The translations under genes and the position numbers were made by a program. From Diplolepis rosae (taxonomy: Eukaryota > Arthropoda > Insecta > Hymenoptera > Diplolepididae), in NCBI GenBank assembly GCA_030998225.1, contig JAPYXD010000598.1, positions 1 to 64,000 on the forward strand: DNA of 64,000 nt, in the 5' to 3' direction. Positions 46,641 through 58,000 of the stretch are shown piece by piece. Below the pieces are notes generated by a model. That model was not told the origin of the DNA and did no database searches. It worked only from the letters and a program-made list of their open reading frames with translations. How positions within the stretch are numbered: position 1 is the stretch's first letter; every line of letters starts with the position of its first letter.

Positions 46641-47260
46641 TTTGATGAGCGACAAATGATGTATGGTTATTTAGATAAATTTAGAAAACAAAATTCTAAA
46701 ATGCCACAAAGTTTTAATTTTGACTCCAGATCACATTAGTAATAATTTGGTGGTCACTAAATGACTAATCAGGATGATTAGGATTAATTTAACAATAATT
46801 AATTAACAATAATCACCAGGCATAAAAAAATATAATTACAATATTATATTACAACATACATTATATTGATACAATGTCAATAATGTTGAACAATTCATAA
46901 TTGATAATTATTAGATTAAATTAATACAATATAATTGTGTATAATTATATATAATAATAATAATATCTACAATTATATATAATCAATATAATTAAATTAA
47001 TAAATAACAATAATCAATAATCAATAATATATCTTGTTGCGTACTACTGATTTTAATTGCAACGTTTTTTAAAAAATGAGACGATAGAATTGTTGTTAAT
47101 ACACAATGAAATATAATTAAACATTTACATGTATTTGATTGGAGTACATTGCCTTTTGCATTGGAGAACTTAAACAAAGGAATACTACAAGCAGTGGCTG
47201 ACTCGATGAAACGTTCTAGTCTTCCTTCTTTGACGAACCTTGCAAGCACTGTCTGGGCCT
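46640..47260. other. Very AT-rich stretch, possibly 5' end of the gypsy element
   Basis: Mostly AATAATAATT-type sequence (46790-47040). An 85-codon minus ORF (46992-47249) shows no domain. I could not delimit a 5' LTR here. Confidence 0.35.
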
Positions 47261-47675
47261 TATTCGTCCCAGCCGTTCGATGCCCTCAACCTGGGGCAAT
47301 TACAAATTAGATTGTTCGGAGGTTTTCGGAACCTCTCGGAAAAACATTGGAGTGCGCGCTACCTCAGTCCCTCCACTTTCCAATAAGTGACGGAGGTACG
47401 CGAGTCGGAAAATCCCAGGGAAAAACCCCCGAAGATGAAGCAATAGGTCAAGATTCGCAGCTGCAGGCAGTAACTGGTCGTGGAGTACTTAAAGACCGTT
47501 TTCAGTTTATAATTTTATGGAAGGGTTCAAGCCGGTACCTGGGTGTGTCATGAGCTAAGCCTAATCCGCTTATAGTTGTAAACTATATCATGGTTTACAT
47601 CGGAAATTAAATTTTATACAGAGTTTAGCAGATCTGGCAAGGCGACATATACTAAATTGTTCAGACGGAACATAC
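47260..47675 (-). mobile_element. Probable BEL/Pao 3' LTR
   Basis: On the minus strand a purine tract CAAGGGGG (47680-47687) follows the pol stop by about 100 bp. It is followed by TGTTCCGTCTGAAC, a plausible LTR start (47672). A TATA-like TGTATAAAAT is at 47611-47620. The matching 5' LTR is missing, so the boundaries are inferred. Confidence 0.4.
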
Positions 47676-47788
47676 CGACCCCCTTGAACTACCTGTATGT
47701 TCAATGAAAGAATCATGCTACTTTTTTATAACTTAAATCGTGTGCTCACTTATACAATTCGAAAGGTAATACAAAGAACAAGAAAAAC

Positions 47789-49606
47789 TTAGTCTATTGG
47801 TAGAGGATACACATGTTTTAATGAGCGCTTGTACAATCCTGATGTATTCTGAATCGTCACCGTTCGGACGACTCCGTCTTGACCTGGATGAGTTGTCGCG
47901 ATTCGGCCGAGTTTCCAGCTCATGGGTGGAATATGGTCTTCCTTTATGACCACCAGCGTTCCAATTTTGATTTCGCTCTGGTCCGTTGAGGTTTGCCACT
48001 TGCTCTGGGATATCATCTCGTTCAAGTATTCCTTATGCCATCGATCCCAGAATTGTTGACGCATTTGTTGAGCGAGCTGCCAACAATTCAATCGGTGTGC
48101 GGGAACATGACGTAGGTCTTCCTGAGGTAAGTTTGTCATGGAATAACCGATAAGGAAATGGCCTGGGGTTAAAGGGAGCATGTCGTCTGGATCTGGAGAA
48201 AGAGGAGTGAGAGGGCGAGAGTTTAGAATTGCCTCGATCTCAACAACGTAAGTGTGCAGTTGTTCATAGGTTAACAATGACCTTCCGGTTACTCGCGTGA
48301 AATGATTTTTAAAGGATTTCACAGATGCTCCCCAGAGTCCACCAAAGTGGGGGGCTCGGGGTGGAGTAAAATGCCAGGCAACCCCCTTTTTGGATAAGAA
48401 ATTCTGAGTTTCTTTGCTTTTTTCCAGGGAGTCAATGTCTTTGAAAAGTTCTTTTAATTCATTACGTGCACCTACAAAATTAGTGGCATTGTCTGACGAT
48501 ATTGATTCTGACATTCCTCTTCGAGGGAAAAAACGCTTTAAGCAGGCAATAAATGCGTTTGTTGTTAAGTCGCTGGCAATTTCAAAGTGAACTGCCTTAG
48601 TGGCTAAGCAAACAAAAATCGAGACGTAGGTTTTGACTTTACTCCGGTTTCGGTGACGTTGCTCTTTAACAAAAAATGGCCCACAATAGTCCACGCCCAC
48701 ATGAACGAAAGGTCTAGTGAAAGATACGCGATTGTGAGGCAAGTTTCCCATCAAGTAATTTGTTTCGCGGGGCTTTGCTCGAAAGCAGCTTATACATTGT
48801 CGAATAATGTGTCGCGTCGAATTGCGTCCGTCAATGGGCCAGTATAATTCGTGAACTCCGTATAGAGTGGCGTTCGTCCCAGCGTGAAGACGTTTTATGT
48901 GCTCGTCACGAATGATGATTGTGGTAATGTGGTGATTTTTTGGAAGGACGATGGGATGTTTTTGTGCGCTCAGTATGTTAGCGTTTGATAACCTACCACC
49001 TACTCTGATTAAACCTCCATCTAAAAATGGATTAAGTCGTAAAAGACTACTTTTCGGACAGACATTTTTCTCGCGTGATAATGCTAGTAGTTCCTTGGGA
49101 AATTTTTTAGCTTGAACGAGTTTAAAAATAGTAAGTGATGCTGCGTCCAGCTCAGCTTGTGAAAGTTGATTTGTCACTCGATTAATTGGGTCTTTGGTTT
49201 TGAGATTGTTGAAGAATCTAAAGCAATACGCGACGACGGACTGAAGTTTTTTAAAAGAGCTATATTTTTCTAAGAGACTTGAGTCATTTTGAGTAATCTT
49301 AAATGATAAAATTGGCTGATCTTTGCGTTTTTCTGGAACATTGCACGCTTGAACTATGAGTTGGGGCCATGTGTTCTCATCTTGCCTGAGCCACGTTGGG
49401 CCATGAGGCCAAAGTTTGTGATTATTTAGAAATTCCTGAGGACCTTGACCACGTGTGATCAAATCAGCGGGATTATCAAGCGTGGGAACATGGCGCCATT
49501 CATTATTTTGGGTTTTTTCTTGAATCTCTGAAACCCGATTACCAACGAATGTTTTTAAAGTATTAGATGGAGTCTTAATCCAATTGAGTACAATGGTCGA
49601 GTCCGA
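47789..49606 (-). pseudogene. pol: BEL/Pao integrase and RNase H remainder
   Basis: The frame from 49462 encodes 557 residues. It has the HHCC zinc domain (His pair in HIKRLHAGTN, Cys pair in QCISCF) and then a core with VDYCGP (first Asp) and SSDNATNFVGA (second Asp). HFGGLWGASVK holds Gly where BEL integrases have the catalytic Glu. The C-terminal LVVIKEDHIPPMSWKLGRI block is the classic Pao signature. The frame is continuous with the RT ORF except for one TGA at about 49604-49606, inside a SDSTIVL RNase H motif. The missing Glu means this copy cannot integrate by its own enzyme. Confidence 0.88.
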
Positions 49607-50713
49607 TCACAAAAAGACCTTTGAAAATTGTAATTTTAGAGATTGCACAAAGGCGCTGTACAATTGCACTAATAAAGTAGCAGCGCAGAGTTCTAGTCTG
49701 GGCAACGTCGTGGCTTTTATGGGAGCCACCTGCGGTTTGGAACAGATGAGCGCACATTGGTGATAACCTAGTTCGTTGGTGGAACGGAGATAAAGGCATG
49801 CACCATAGGCCTTCTCGCTAGCGTCGCAAAACCCATGTAATTGACACTCTTTGAAATTTGGAATGATGATGCATCGATCAAATTTAATATTATTTAGACA
49901 AGCTAATTGACTCTTGTACTTGATCCAGATGTTTTTAATTTTAACAGGGACTGGTGTATCCCATGTGAGATTACATTTCCAGAGTTGTTGAATTAAAATC
50001 TTGGTTAACACAATTACTGGTCCGAGCAACCCGAGTGGATCGAACAATTTGGTGATCTGAGACAAAATCGAACGTTTAGTGATAGGATCGTTGGATTCCG
50101 ACAACCTTACTGTATATAAAATTGTGTCTGTTTTTGCGTCCCAATGTAAACCTAACGTTTTAATGATTTCTGAAAGATCTAACGACATATGTGAGCCTGA
50201 GGCCTCCTCGGAGAATTCGCCACAAAGTTGAGGGTGATTTGAAGCCCATTTTCGCAGATTGAAACCACCTTTGCCTAAAAGATTGATCAAGTCATCTCGA
50301 AGAGCACAAGCTTCCTCGAAGGTTTGCGCTCCTGTTAACAGGTCGTCAACATAGAAGTCACGCTTTAGTATTTTGGAAGCTGTAGGATAGAAGTCGCCTT
50401 CATCGTCCGCGAGTTGATGTAAGGTGCGAATGGCGAGAAATGGCGCACGAGCTGTCCCGAAAGTAACCCTGTTTAAAGCGTATATTTTGATCGGTTCAGT
50501 GGGATTTTCACGCCACAGAATTTTTTGGAATGCGGTGTCCTGTGTATCGACGCGGATCTGCCGGTACATTTGTTGAATATCGGCAGCGAGGACACATAAA
50601 AAGGATCGAAATCGAGTAATGATCGAGAACAAATCTTCCTGAATAGTAGGACAGACTAACAAGGTATCATTTAACGACACGCCCGTTGTTGTCTTAGCAG
50701 ACCCATCGAACAC
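49607..50713 (-). pseudogene. pol: BEL/Pao reverse transcriptase
   Basis: 368 residues. VFDGSAKT at the start, a palm with LAADIQQMYRQI, a VTFGTARAPFLAIR block, and FYVDDLLTG with the catalytic YVDD. The N-terminal RT section that should link protease and VFDGSAK is absent, so about 200 codons seem to have been deleted at 50713-50740. The RT otherwise looks intact up to the TGA. Confidence 0.87.
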
Positions 50714-50735
50714 AGGTCTGCACTTAGTAGTAAGG

Positions 50736-51302
50736 TTACCTTCCTTTAGGCAAGTCTTGAAATTTCACAAGATTGCATGAGAGCTGAATTGGATCTTTTT
50801 GCAGAACTCGCGGTTTCCCATAACGCCTGGCGATAATCCAACCAAGTTCAGTTTCCTGACCGGGCATACGAATCTTACCTGCACGTAAAAGTTCGTAATA
50901 AAATTCGGCACCGATTAAAATATCGATGTCTGCCGGTTTGTGAAATTCTGGATCAGCCAATACAATGTTGTGTGGAATTTGAAATTGTTTTTTATTCAAT
51001 GGGAGAGAGGGCATTTGACCTGAGATTTCCTTGAAAATGAGAAATGATACTTCAAAACTGATGTCATTAACGCGAGATTTAATTTTTGTCGAAGTTGAAT
51101 AGTTAATAGTGGTTGTTAAGTTTCCCACACCTTTAAGCTTGATGTCTAGTCGCCTTTTATTGAGACCGAGGGAAGAAGCGAACTTGTCCGTGATAGAATT
51201 ACACTGGGAGCAAGAGTCTAGTAAGGCGCGGCAAGAGTGGTAGCGGCCCTTGATATCCTGAACTTCGACAAGAGCAGTTCCGAGAATTATGTGTGTCGGC
51301 AT
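50736..51302 (-). pseudogene. pol: BEL/Pao protease region
   Basis: 188 residues. ALLDSCSQCNSIT is the expected active-site region of BEL proteases (an LD(S/T)GSQ-like triplet). Here the Gly is replaced by Cys. DIDILIGAEFYYELL and LGWIIARR are typical BEL motifs downstream. It is in a different frame from the RT. Confidence 0.78.
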
Positions 51303-51610
51303 TTGAGCTTGAACATTAACTAACGCTGTTGTGGGGGGGTTTTGACATTGTACAGGTGCCTGCTCTAGATTTTGTCGATTGAAATGCAGAAGTACATTGT
51401 GTCGCTTTTTGCATTTTCGGCACGGGCTTTTACGACATTCGATTGTGCGGTGAGTTCAGCTAAAACAGTTGTAACAAATAGAAGCCTTTTTAACGAACTC
51501 GTATCTAGCTTGTTCCGATAGGTCCAGAAACTGGTTACCCGGAGTAAGAAGCTCGTCAGACTGCGATTTTGATTTAAAATTAATTTACCTCGTTGACTCG
51601 CATCGATGTT
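51303..51610 (-). pseudogene. gag: BEL/Pao gag C-terminus with zinc knuckles, truncated
   Basis: The minus-strand frame upstream of the protease encodes ICYNCFS, THRTIEC and CRKCKKRHN. These are the Cys/His knuckle cluster of BEL gag, with one in-frame TGA between S and T. It is preceded by a FLDLSEQARYEFV-like helix. Similarity stops near 51600, so most of gag and the 5' LTR are gone. Confidence 0.72.
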
Positions 51611-51619
51611 ATTCAGGTG

Positions 51620-51864
51620 GGGAATAGTGATGACTTAGAATTATTTCTTGTGGCGTGATTTCCATGGGAAAGGAATTTGTGCTAACACTGAACTCGCCAA
51701 ATACTTAGTAGCTTCGAAATTTCTTACAACCTTTAAGTTTTGGCTCAGGTGTGCGCTAGTAAAATCATTTGATTCTTTCTCTTCTCCTTTTCTTCTGCGT
51801 TCTTCTCCGTCTTTATCCTACCCACCTGTGCGCATCATTCTTTCATTTTCGTGTCGATTCCTAA

Positions 51865-51897
<33 letters not shown>

Positions 51898-51996
51898 TGC
51901 ATACATGCACCTGCATACACACACACATACACATATGTAATAATGTAATTAACATAATAAAAAAAAAACGTTGAAATAATATAATATATATATATA
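51620..51996. other. Unassigned sequence with (TA)n and CA-rich microsatellites
   Basis: (TA)n at 51864-51892, followed by CATACA-type repeats to about 51935. The 108-codon plus ORF crossing it is low-complexity at its end and not recognised. Confidence 0.5.
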
Positions 51997-52270
51997 TGTG
52001 TGCCTCTTTATGAGTATGAGGATATAATTAGATTTCGAAATGTTTTATATATGTAATTTTTAGATTTTAGGATGTTTCCCAACTTCCCAGGTCCTTGAAC
52101 CTACCCCTTCACAGCTTATGCTGAGCGCGCAAAAGCACTCAGGTTACGAGAAGCGCAAATGAACTTTTCGTCGTTCTTTTGATTTCAAGTGAAATATCAC
52201 TTTTAAATATTTCACCTTATTTATTGTCGGTTTTATTTTGCTATGTTTTCATTTACGTTTGCTCGTAACA
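51997..52270 (-). repeat. 274-bp LTR-like direct repeat, right copy
   Basis: See the left copy at 35366-35639. This copy lies where a minus-strand 5' LTR would be for the BEL remnant, but no clear primer-binding site could be recognised beside it. Confidence 0.55.
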
Positions 52271-52499
52271 GCCATTGATAACCATTTTGGCATCCTTCTT
52301 TAATAATAAAATTTTTCAAATAATTCCGGTCGGTTCGTGTGCAAAAATTCTTATGTTTTTTCATTTATGCGGTTTTTTATTCACAGTGAACTCTAAATAT
52401 TTTTACAATTCGTGATGCTGCATACTGGACTACTTCATTTTGAATTGCAAGCTATGAGATAAGTTTTTGAATTCTATGATAATCCTTATTTTAATTATC

Positions 52500-52765
52500 T
52501 CCTATATTATAATGTTTTACAGAAATTTTAAATTAATCTTTGAATTTATGGCACTGTAGAGGGCCCCCATATGTGGCCGAAACGTTTGCCTTACTTTCTT
52601 TTTGAGTATTTTATATCTAATAGTAATAATTTTAATCGAAGAAAATTTGAATAATCTGACCCTATGCCAAAATAATGCGAAATGAACAAAAAATTCTATG
52701 AATTTTGGGTCAATATAATAGCAGACGTGTTATCAAACATGTCACTTCAAAATCAGTATATTCGA
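52500..52765 (+). mobile_element. PLE terminus remnant, family C
   Basis: It shares GAGGGCCCCCATATGTGGCC and GAAACGTTTGCC with families A and B, and later the block GACCCTATGCCAA, TGGGTCAATATAAT and AACATGTCACTTC. No coding sequence follows. Confidence 0.65.
52550..52590 (+). ncRNA. Hammerhead-like core, variant (family C)
   Basis: Reads CTGTAGA in place of CTGAAGA, followed by the hairpin segment and GAAACG. Its downstream partner TATGCC has the U-H-like TA just before the pairing block. That fits the cleavage site better than in family A or B, even though the CUGANGA box is broken. Confidence 0.35.
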
Positions 52766-53124
52766 AAAATATTCAAGAATATGAAAAGATATTTTTCGCA
52801 TCACTCTTTCGACTTGCGAATAATCACAATCAACTGTTTGTTCACAATGCAGGTAAAAATTTCGATTTTTTGTTGATTACCAAATACAATTTTTTTTTTC
52901 AATGTTTACTGTTATTATAAATTTTTTTTAGCTACTTTACCTAATTAGTTTAGCTAAAAAGGCAAAAAACTAAAATTATAAAATCCATCATTACTCATTC
53001 AAAATGGCGAATAATGATCTGAAAATTTGGCAAAATCATTTCTTGCTCAAACCCTTTCATATGGTTGATGCGAAATTTGATTTGGTTTTAAGGCCGATTC
53101 CACATAAAAACCCGGCTATGCCCT
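52766..53124. other. No gene recognised
   Basis: AT-rich sequence. The 64-72-codon ORFs overlap each other and have no domain. Confidence 0.45.
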
Positions 53125-53415
53125 TTAGTACAGGAACGCGGAAAATGCGTGGGTCTGTGTCTCCGCTTCCGCCCTCTGCAGCCGCAGCCGCAACCTGCTG
53201 CCTCTTTGACAGAATTGTTTGAACTGCCATTTTTCTAACTTCCTGTCGTCCAACATGGACAGAAGAACATTTTCTTGGTGCGCAAAGTACGCATTATTGC
53301 TGATGACCTGATCGACAATATGGCCCGCAGCAGGTGTTGATGCCTTTTCATACAGAGTCAAAACGTGAGTCGCAACGACCTTAGCTACGTCCAGGAAAGG
53401 GGCTTTAGGAGAAAG
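53125..53415 (-). pseudogene. Fragment resembling an uncharacterised arthropod protein family
   Basis: The frame is open from about 53415. Residues such as TPAAGHIVDQVISNNAYF and the following HQENVLLSMLDD look like part of a conserved protein rather than random translation. I recall similar sequences from uncharacterised, TE-associated arthropod proteins but cannot name the family. After residue 55 the sequence degenerates into an Arg/Leu/Glu-rich tail from a CAGCCG-type repeat. It is probably a pseudogene fragment. Confidence 0.35.
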
Positions 53416-53539
53416 TTCTTATGCCTATTCTCCCTGCAAAAATGTCTACTCTTGTAAGGCAACATGGCACTTCAGAGCTTAAAAATTAAATTTGTATCAA
53501 GTTAAATAAACCATTTTGTTATCAAGAAGATTAAGTGAC

Positions 53540-53700
53540 CTTGTAACGAGGTTACACTAGCGCCCCGGGAGGACACAGCCCTGCGACCGGAATTCGGGGG
53601 AACTTGGCCCGGCATACCCTACGATGACGCGCCGTCGCCGGTTACCGGCTGCTAGTAGTTGGGATCTAGGTCAGCGTGTCAATACAAGTTGACTACCTTT
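53540..53700. other. GC-rich island of unknown origin
   Basis: A CCCGGGAGG, GGCCCGGC, CGCCGTCGCCGG-containing stretch in an AT-rich setting. No ORF or RNA fold was recognised. It could be the untranslated leader of a retroelement. Confidence 0.35.
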
Positions 53701-53929
53701 TTCGTTGTGCCTTTACACTGTGCTTCGGAGTGTCGCGCACCGACTTGTAAGTTTTAATAAATCTAGTTACCGCGATTGTGATTTTTATCTGGTGTGCACC
53801 TTCTCGGCGTCCCTTCCTTTTCCCCTCCTCAGTTTGCGACCCCGGTCACAACCTCTTTGTAATTATTTACGAATAGTTCACGAACAGTTCAGCATAAGAA
53901 TGCTTGGCATTTAACCAGAATTGAATCAT

Positions 53930-54543
53930 ATTTCTTTGCATGCTTAGCAGTAATTATATTCATCTTTTATTCGTCCTTCGAATTTCCAGATTAATTGATC
54001 TATCGGATTATAAATTTGAGTATTCAGGTAAAAATCACTAAGGAATGTTTATCTGCTCATAAATATTTATGATTATAAAAAGATTTATTTTAGGAAAATT
54101 TTTGCTTATAAATTGAGCGCTTGGATCTAACAATTAGTCAAGCGCTAGAACACGCCGGAACTGTTGGACCTGATATTTAATAACTTTTGAATATATAAAT
54201 CGTCGTAAGTTGGCTAAATGTTATTCAAATCGATTGAAATTTGGCACACAGGCGATATATGGTCTGTTGATGTCCGCAAAGTAAACAAAAACCTGAAAAT
54301 TCCCTTTTGTTAAATAATATTCAATCGAAAATTGAGGCTGGTCGGTAACTATGTTTTTTTAGCTTCACCGAAAAAAAGTATCAACTTCTGAGTTGAAACA
54401 AGTTCACTGAGACATTTGTATTAGGATCGGACATTAGGAATGCGACACCCGGTGGTGATAATCGGAAGTTTTCTCAAGTGTCCTTTTACATTATTAACAC
54501 AGGAAAGTTATTAGAAAAATTATTAAACAAATATAACTAAAAC
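53930..54543. other. No gene recognised
   Basis: AT-rich. A TTTGGCACACAGGCGATAT block (about 54241) resembles dispersed repeat sequence, but no second copy was found here. Confidence 0.4.
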
Positions 54544-54820
54544 ATGGATAGTTCCGAACAAATGCCTAATTTGAAAAAGAAACGCGGCTACGTATGTGCG
54601 GTGACCAGTTGTAAGTCTAACTGACAGGAAAATGAAGATTTGAGCTACCATTTCTTCCCTCCTGCCGGTCGTAATTTTTTCAAAATCTACAGTTATTTTG
54701 GCAATCCCGAAAAAATCAACGTGTTGGTTGCATGGAAGAAAGCAACAAAAATAGCAGACGTAAAATCTCATTTCAGGGTATGTTCACGTCATTTTACCAA
54801 AGAAGATTTTCTATTTCCTG
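54544..54820 (+). pseudogene. THAP zinc-finger exon
   Basis: 92 codons. The C2CH zinc ligands fit VCAVTSC near residues 18-24 and VCSRHF near residues 79-84. Between them are HFFPP, the invariant-type Trp in VAWKKA, and FTKEDF at the end, the signature of the THAP DNA-binding domain. The exon ends in CCTG followed by GTAAGT, a consensus splice donor at 54821. A single TGA at 54622-54624 (codon 27) interrupts it. THAP domains occur in P-element-type transposases and in domesticated host proteins. No second exon was identified, because the transposon at 54.85-61.45 kb follows immediately. Confidence 0.75.
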
Positions 54821-55036
54821 GTAAGTAATATTCTACAGTAATCTAACCTAAACAATTGAGGTGCCGGATCGTATAAGGGCACATAGCATTTTCTCGTGCG
54901 AAATCGCAGTCCCCTGAAGGCTTTTAATAACATTTCCAAATTTAAATTTTTAAAGATTATATCTCGATGTGAAATTTGATTCCGCATTTCTTTCTCCATA
55001 GAAAAAAAGTTGTAGCTTTTTTAGTTTTCAAGTTAA

Positions 55037-58000
55037 GGGAGTTACTCAGGATGAAGAATTAACGAACAGAAAAATCTTAAACTTTGCAGAGCGTTAGAAT
55101 ATAATAAAAAAATTATCCGTCCGAAATTTGAAGGTCTGAGGTGGGTTTTTTAGTGACATACTCGTATTTCTATTTTGCGCCTTTCTGGTTGATTCAACAT
55201 TGGCTCTTATGAGAAATCGCGGTGTTTGTCGTGCATTATCATTGATATCTTTTTAACTGACAATATCGGGATTTGAACAGTAGAAAGATAAGATGTTCAG
55301 GAATAGTTATCAACTCCTCCTTGAGGAAAGCCTCCGTGAGGCCATCGGGCGATCCCTCATAGGGGGGGGACTTCAACAGTAAGTCGCCCGAGTGGGGTGA
55401 AGCCCGCCTAGATAGGAGGGGAATCTTGGTTGGCGAGATGGTCGCTAGGAACGAACTGATCGTCTTGAATCAGGGCGGGGAATTTACGTTCAGACGAGGA
55501 GCGGGGGGGTCAATAATTGATCTCACAATTGCCGAACCTCGCCTCGCTTCAAGGATAAGCGACTGGTCGGTCCTCGAGGTAATAACCTTGAGTGACCACC
55601 GGTGCATCGAATTCACACTAGAACAACGGTGTCAGGCGGTGGATAAGGGTAAGGGCGGCGAAGGAAGGAGCCCCTCCTGGAACACGAGACGACTCAGCAG
55701 GGAAAGACTTCGCGAACACCTCGAAGAAACCAGGCTCATCGATGAGCTTGGTTGGGTCTGCCCTGCTGGGTCGTTTGAAGCTGCTGTGCGCTCGGTGAGG
55801 CAGAAGGTGGTCGCGGCTTGCGACTACTCGATGCCTCGCCGCGAGCGCAGGCAAGCCAAGGGTTCGATGTACTGGTGGAACGACCAGTTGACAGCCCTAC
55901 GTCGAGAATGCCTCGCAGCGCGGCGAAAATTCACCCGTTCAAAGGGGGATGCTACGCTGCACGAGGCATGGAAAGGGGCAAAAACAGCTTTGAGGCGAGG
56001 CATAAAGAAAAGCCGACTTCAATGCTGGAAAGACTTGATCGGTGAGGTCGAGATGGACCCATGGGGTCTCGCCTTCAAAATAGTCACCAAGAGATTGGTG
56101 TCTAGAAGAAGGACCCCGGGCCTGGATAATCCCGATCGAGTCCAGTACATTGTGTGTAGCTTGTTTCCACACGTGGAGCCGTTCCAAAGACAGGACCGAA
56201 GTTCCTGCGTGGTCCGGCGCGAAGAACTCTTCACTCTCGAAGAACTAAAGAGAGCGGGTGGAAGGCTTAAGGCAAATACAGCTCCGGGTATCGACGGGGT
56301 GCCGAACGAGATCCTCAAAGAGGTGATCGGGGCGTACCCAGAGATTCTCCTAGAAGCCTTTAACTCCTGTCTTCGGGAGGGGAGGTTCTTCGCAGATTGG
56401 AAGAAGCAGAGGTTGGTCCTGCTGAGGAAGGGCAACAAACCTCTAGGGGTTGCCTCGTCGTATAGACCAATATGCCTATTGGATACGATGGGGAAGCTTC
56501 TGGAGGAGTTGATTCTACAACGGCTTCAGGCTCTCTTGGTCGGGGAGAACGGGCTCTCGGAAAACCAGTTCGGATTCAGGAAAGGCAGGTCCACTGTGGA
56601 CGCCATCCAAGCTGTGGTTAACATCGCTACAAATGCAAGAAAAGGAACTAGTAAGCGTAAGGGATTCTGTGCGTTGGTTAGCATTGACATACGCAATGCG
56701 TTCAATACCGCGAGATGGAACATCTGCATCGAGGCGATGGTGCGGAAAAAGGTTCCAGACTACCTGTTGCGAATGATAGATGACTATCTGAGCGACAGGT
56801 GGGTGATATATAAGGGCGACAAATGGTCTCTCAAGGAGGAGATGACATGTGGCGCCCCTCAGGGATCGCGGGTGGGTCCACTCGTTTGGAACGTCATGTA
56901 CTACTATTTCCTGCGCATGGACCTGCCTGCTGGAACGAGCATCGTCGGCTTCGCGGATGACGCACTTGTCGTGTGCGCCGCTGACGACGTTGGAATCCTA
57001 GAGCTGAGGATCAATGAAAGTCTGTGGCGAGCGAAGCGCTGGTTGGATGGCAGAGGTCTTAAAATGGCCCCTGAGAAAACCGAGGCTTTGCTCGTTACGG
57101 ACAGGAGATCCTTCCAATACCCGAGGATCGTTCTCGGAGAGCATGAAGTCCAGTGGAAAACAAGCATTAAGTACCTGGGGGTGCAGCTGGATCGTAGGCT
57201 TAGCTTTGGCGAACACCTAAAGATCGCAGCCACCAAAGCCATCCAATGTGGAGCAAACTTGGCCCGGTTTATGCCAAACATTGGTGGACCCAGGGAAGCG
57301 AAAAGAAGATTGGTGGCGAGCGTGGTCCATTCGAAGCTGCTTTATGCAGCTCCGGTCTGGGCCAATGTCTTGCAAAACCATGCTATCCAGAAGAAGCTGT
57401 TCTCGGCGCAGAGACTTGTCGCGCTGAGAATAGTTTCGGCATATAGAACTATCTCGACGAGCGCTGTGCTGGTCCTAGCGAGCGTCCCGCCAATAGATTT
57501 ATTGGCGGAGGAAAGGCAGGAAACCTTTCAGCTTCGCAAGGAGCTTACCTGCGCCGACCTGCAGGAAATCGCTCGCGCGAAGGAGGCCATCCGCAAGGAT
57601 GGAAGGCGCAGACTCGTCGAGAAATGGCAGATGAGATGGCATGGTGAGCAGACAGGGAGATGGACCTACCGCCTGATCCCGGAGCTCGCCACCTGGCTGA
57701 ACAGAAAGCACGGGGAAGTCGGCTTTTACTTGGCACAAGCGCTCTCGGGCCATGGCTGTTTTAACGCGTACCTGAGGCGCTTTAAGAAGAGAGACGAGGA
57801 GACGTGTTGCTACTGCGATTCCCCGGTGGATAACGCAGAGCACGCTCTCTTCGTCTGCGCAAAATGGGCTACCGTGATGTCAGAGGCAATCATTTTTTTC
57901 CTCATTTGGACGGATGTGCAGCTTTTGAATTCATTGTATAATTTCATGTCTGAGAAACATTTCTTAGGTACTGACGTGACCATATGTGCGACTGTACACC

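Noticed and set aside
47600..47690. Target duplication for the BEL/Pao element
   Set aside because: The 5' LTR is absent, so flanks cannot be compared.
55426..55440. Start codon of the R1 ORF at TTG or the nearby ATG
   Set aside because: The frame is open upstream and the endonuclease sequence continues, so neither is the real initiation site. The element is 5' truncated.
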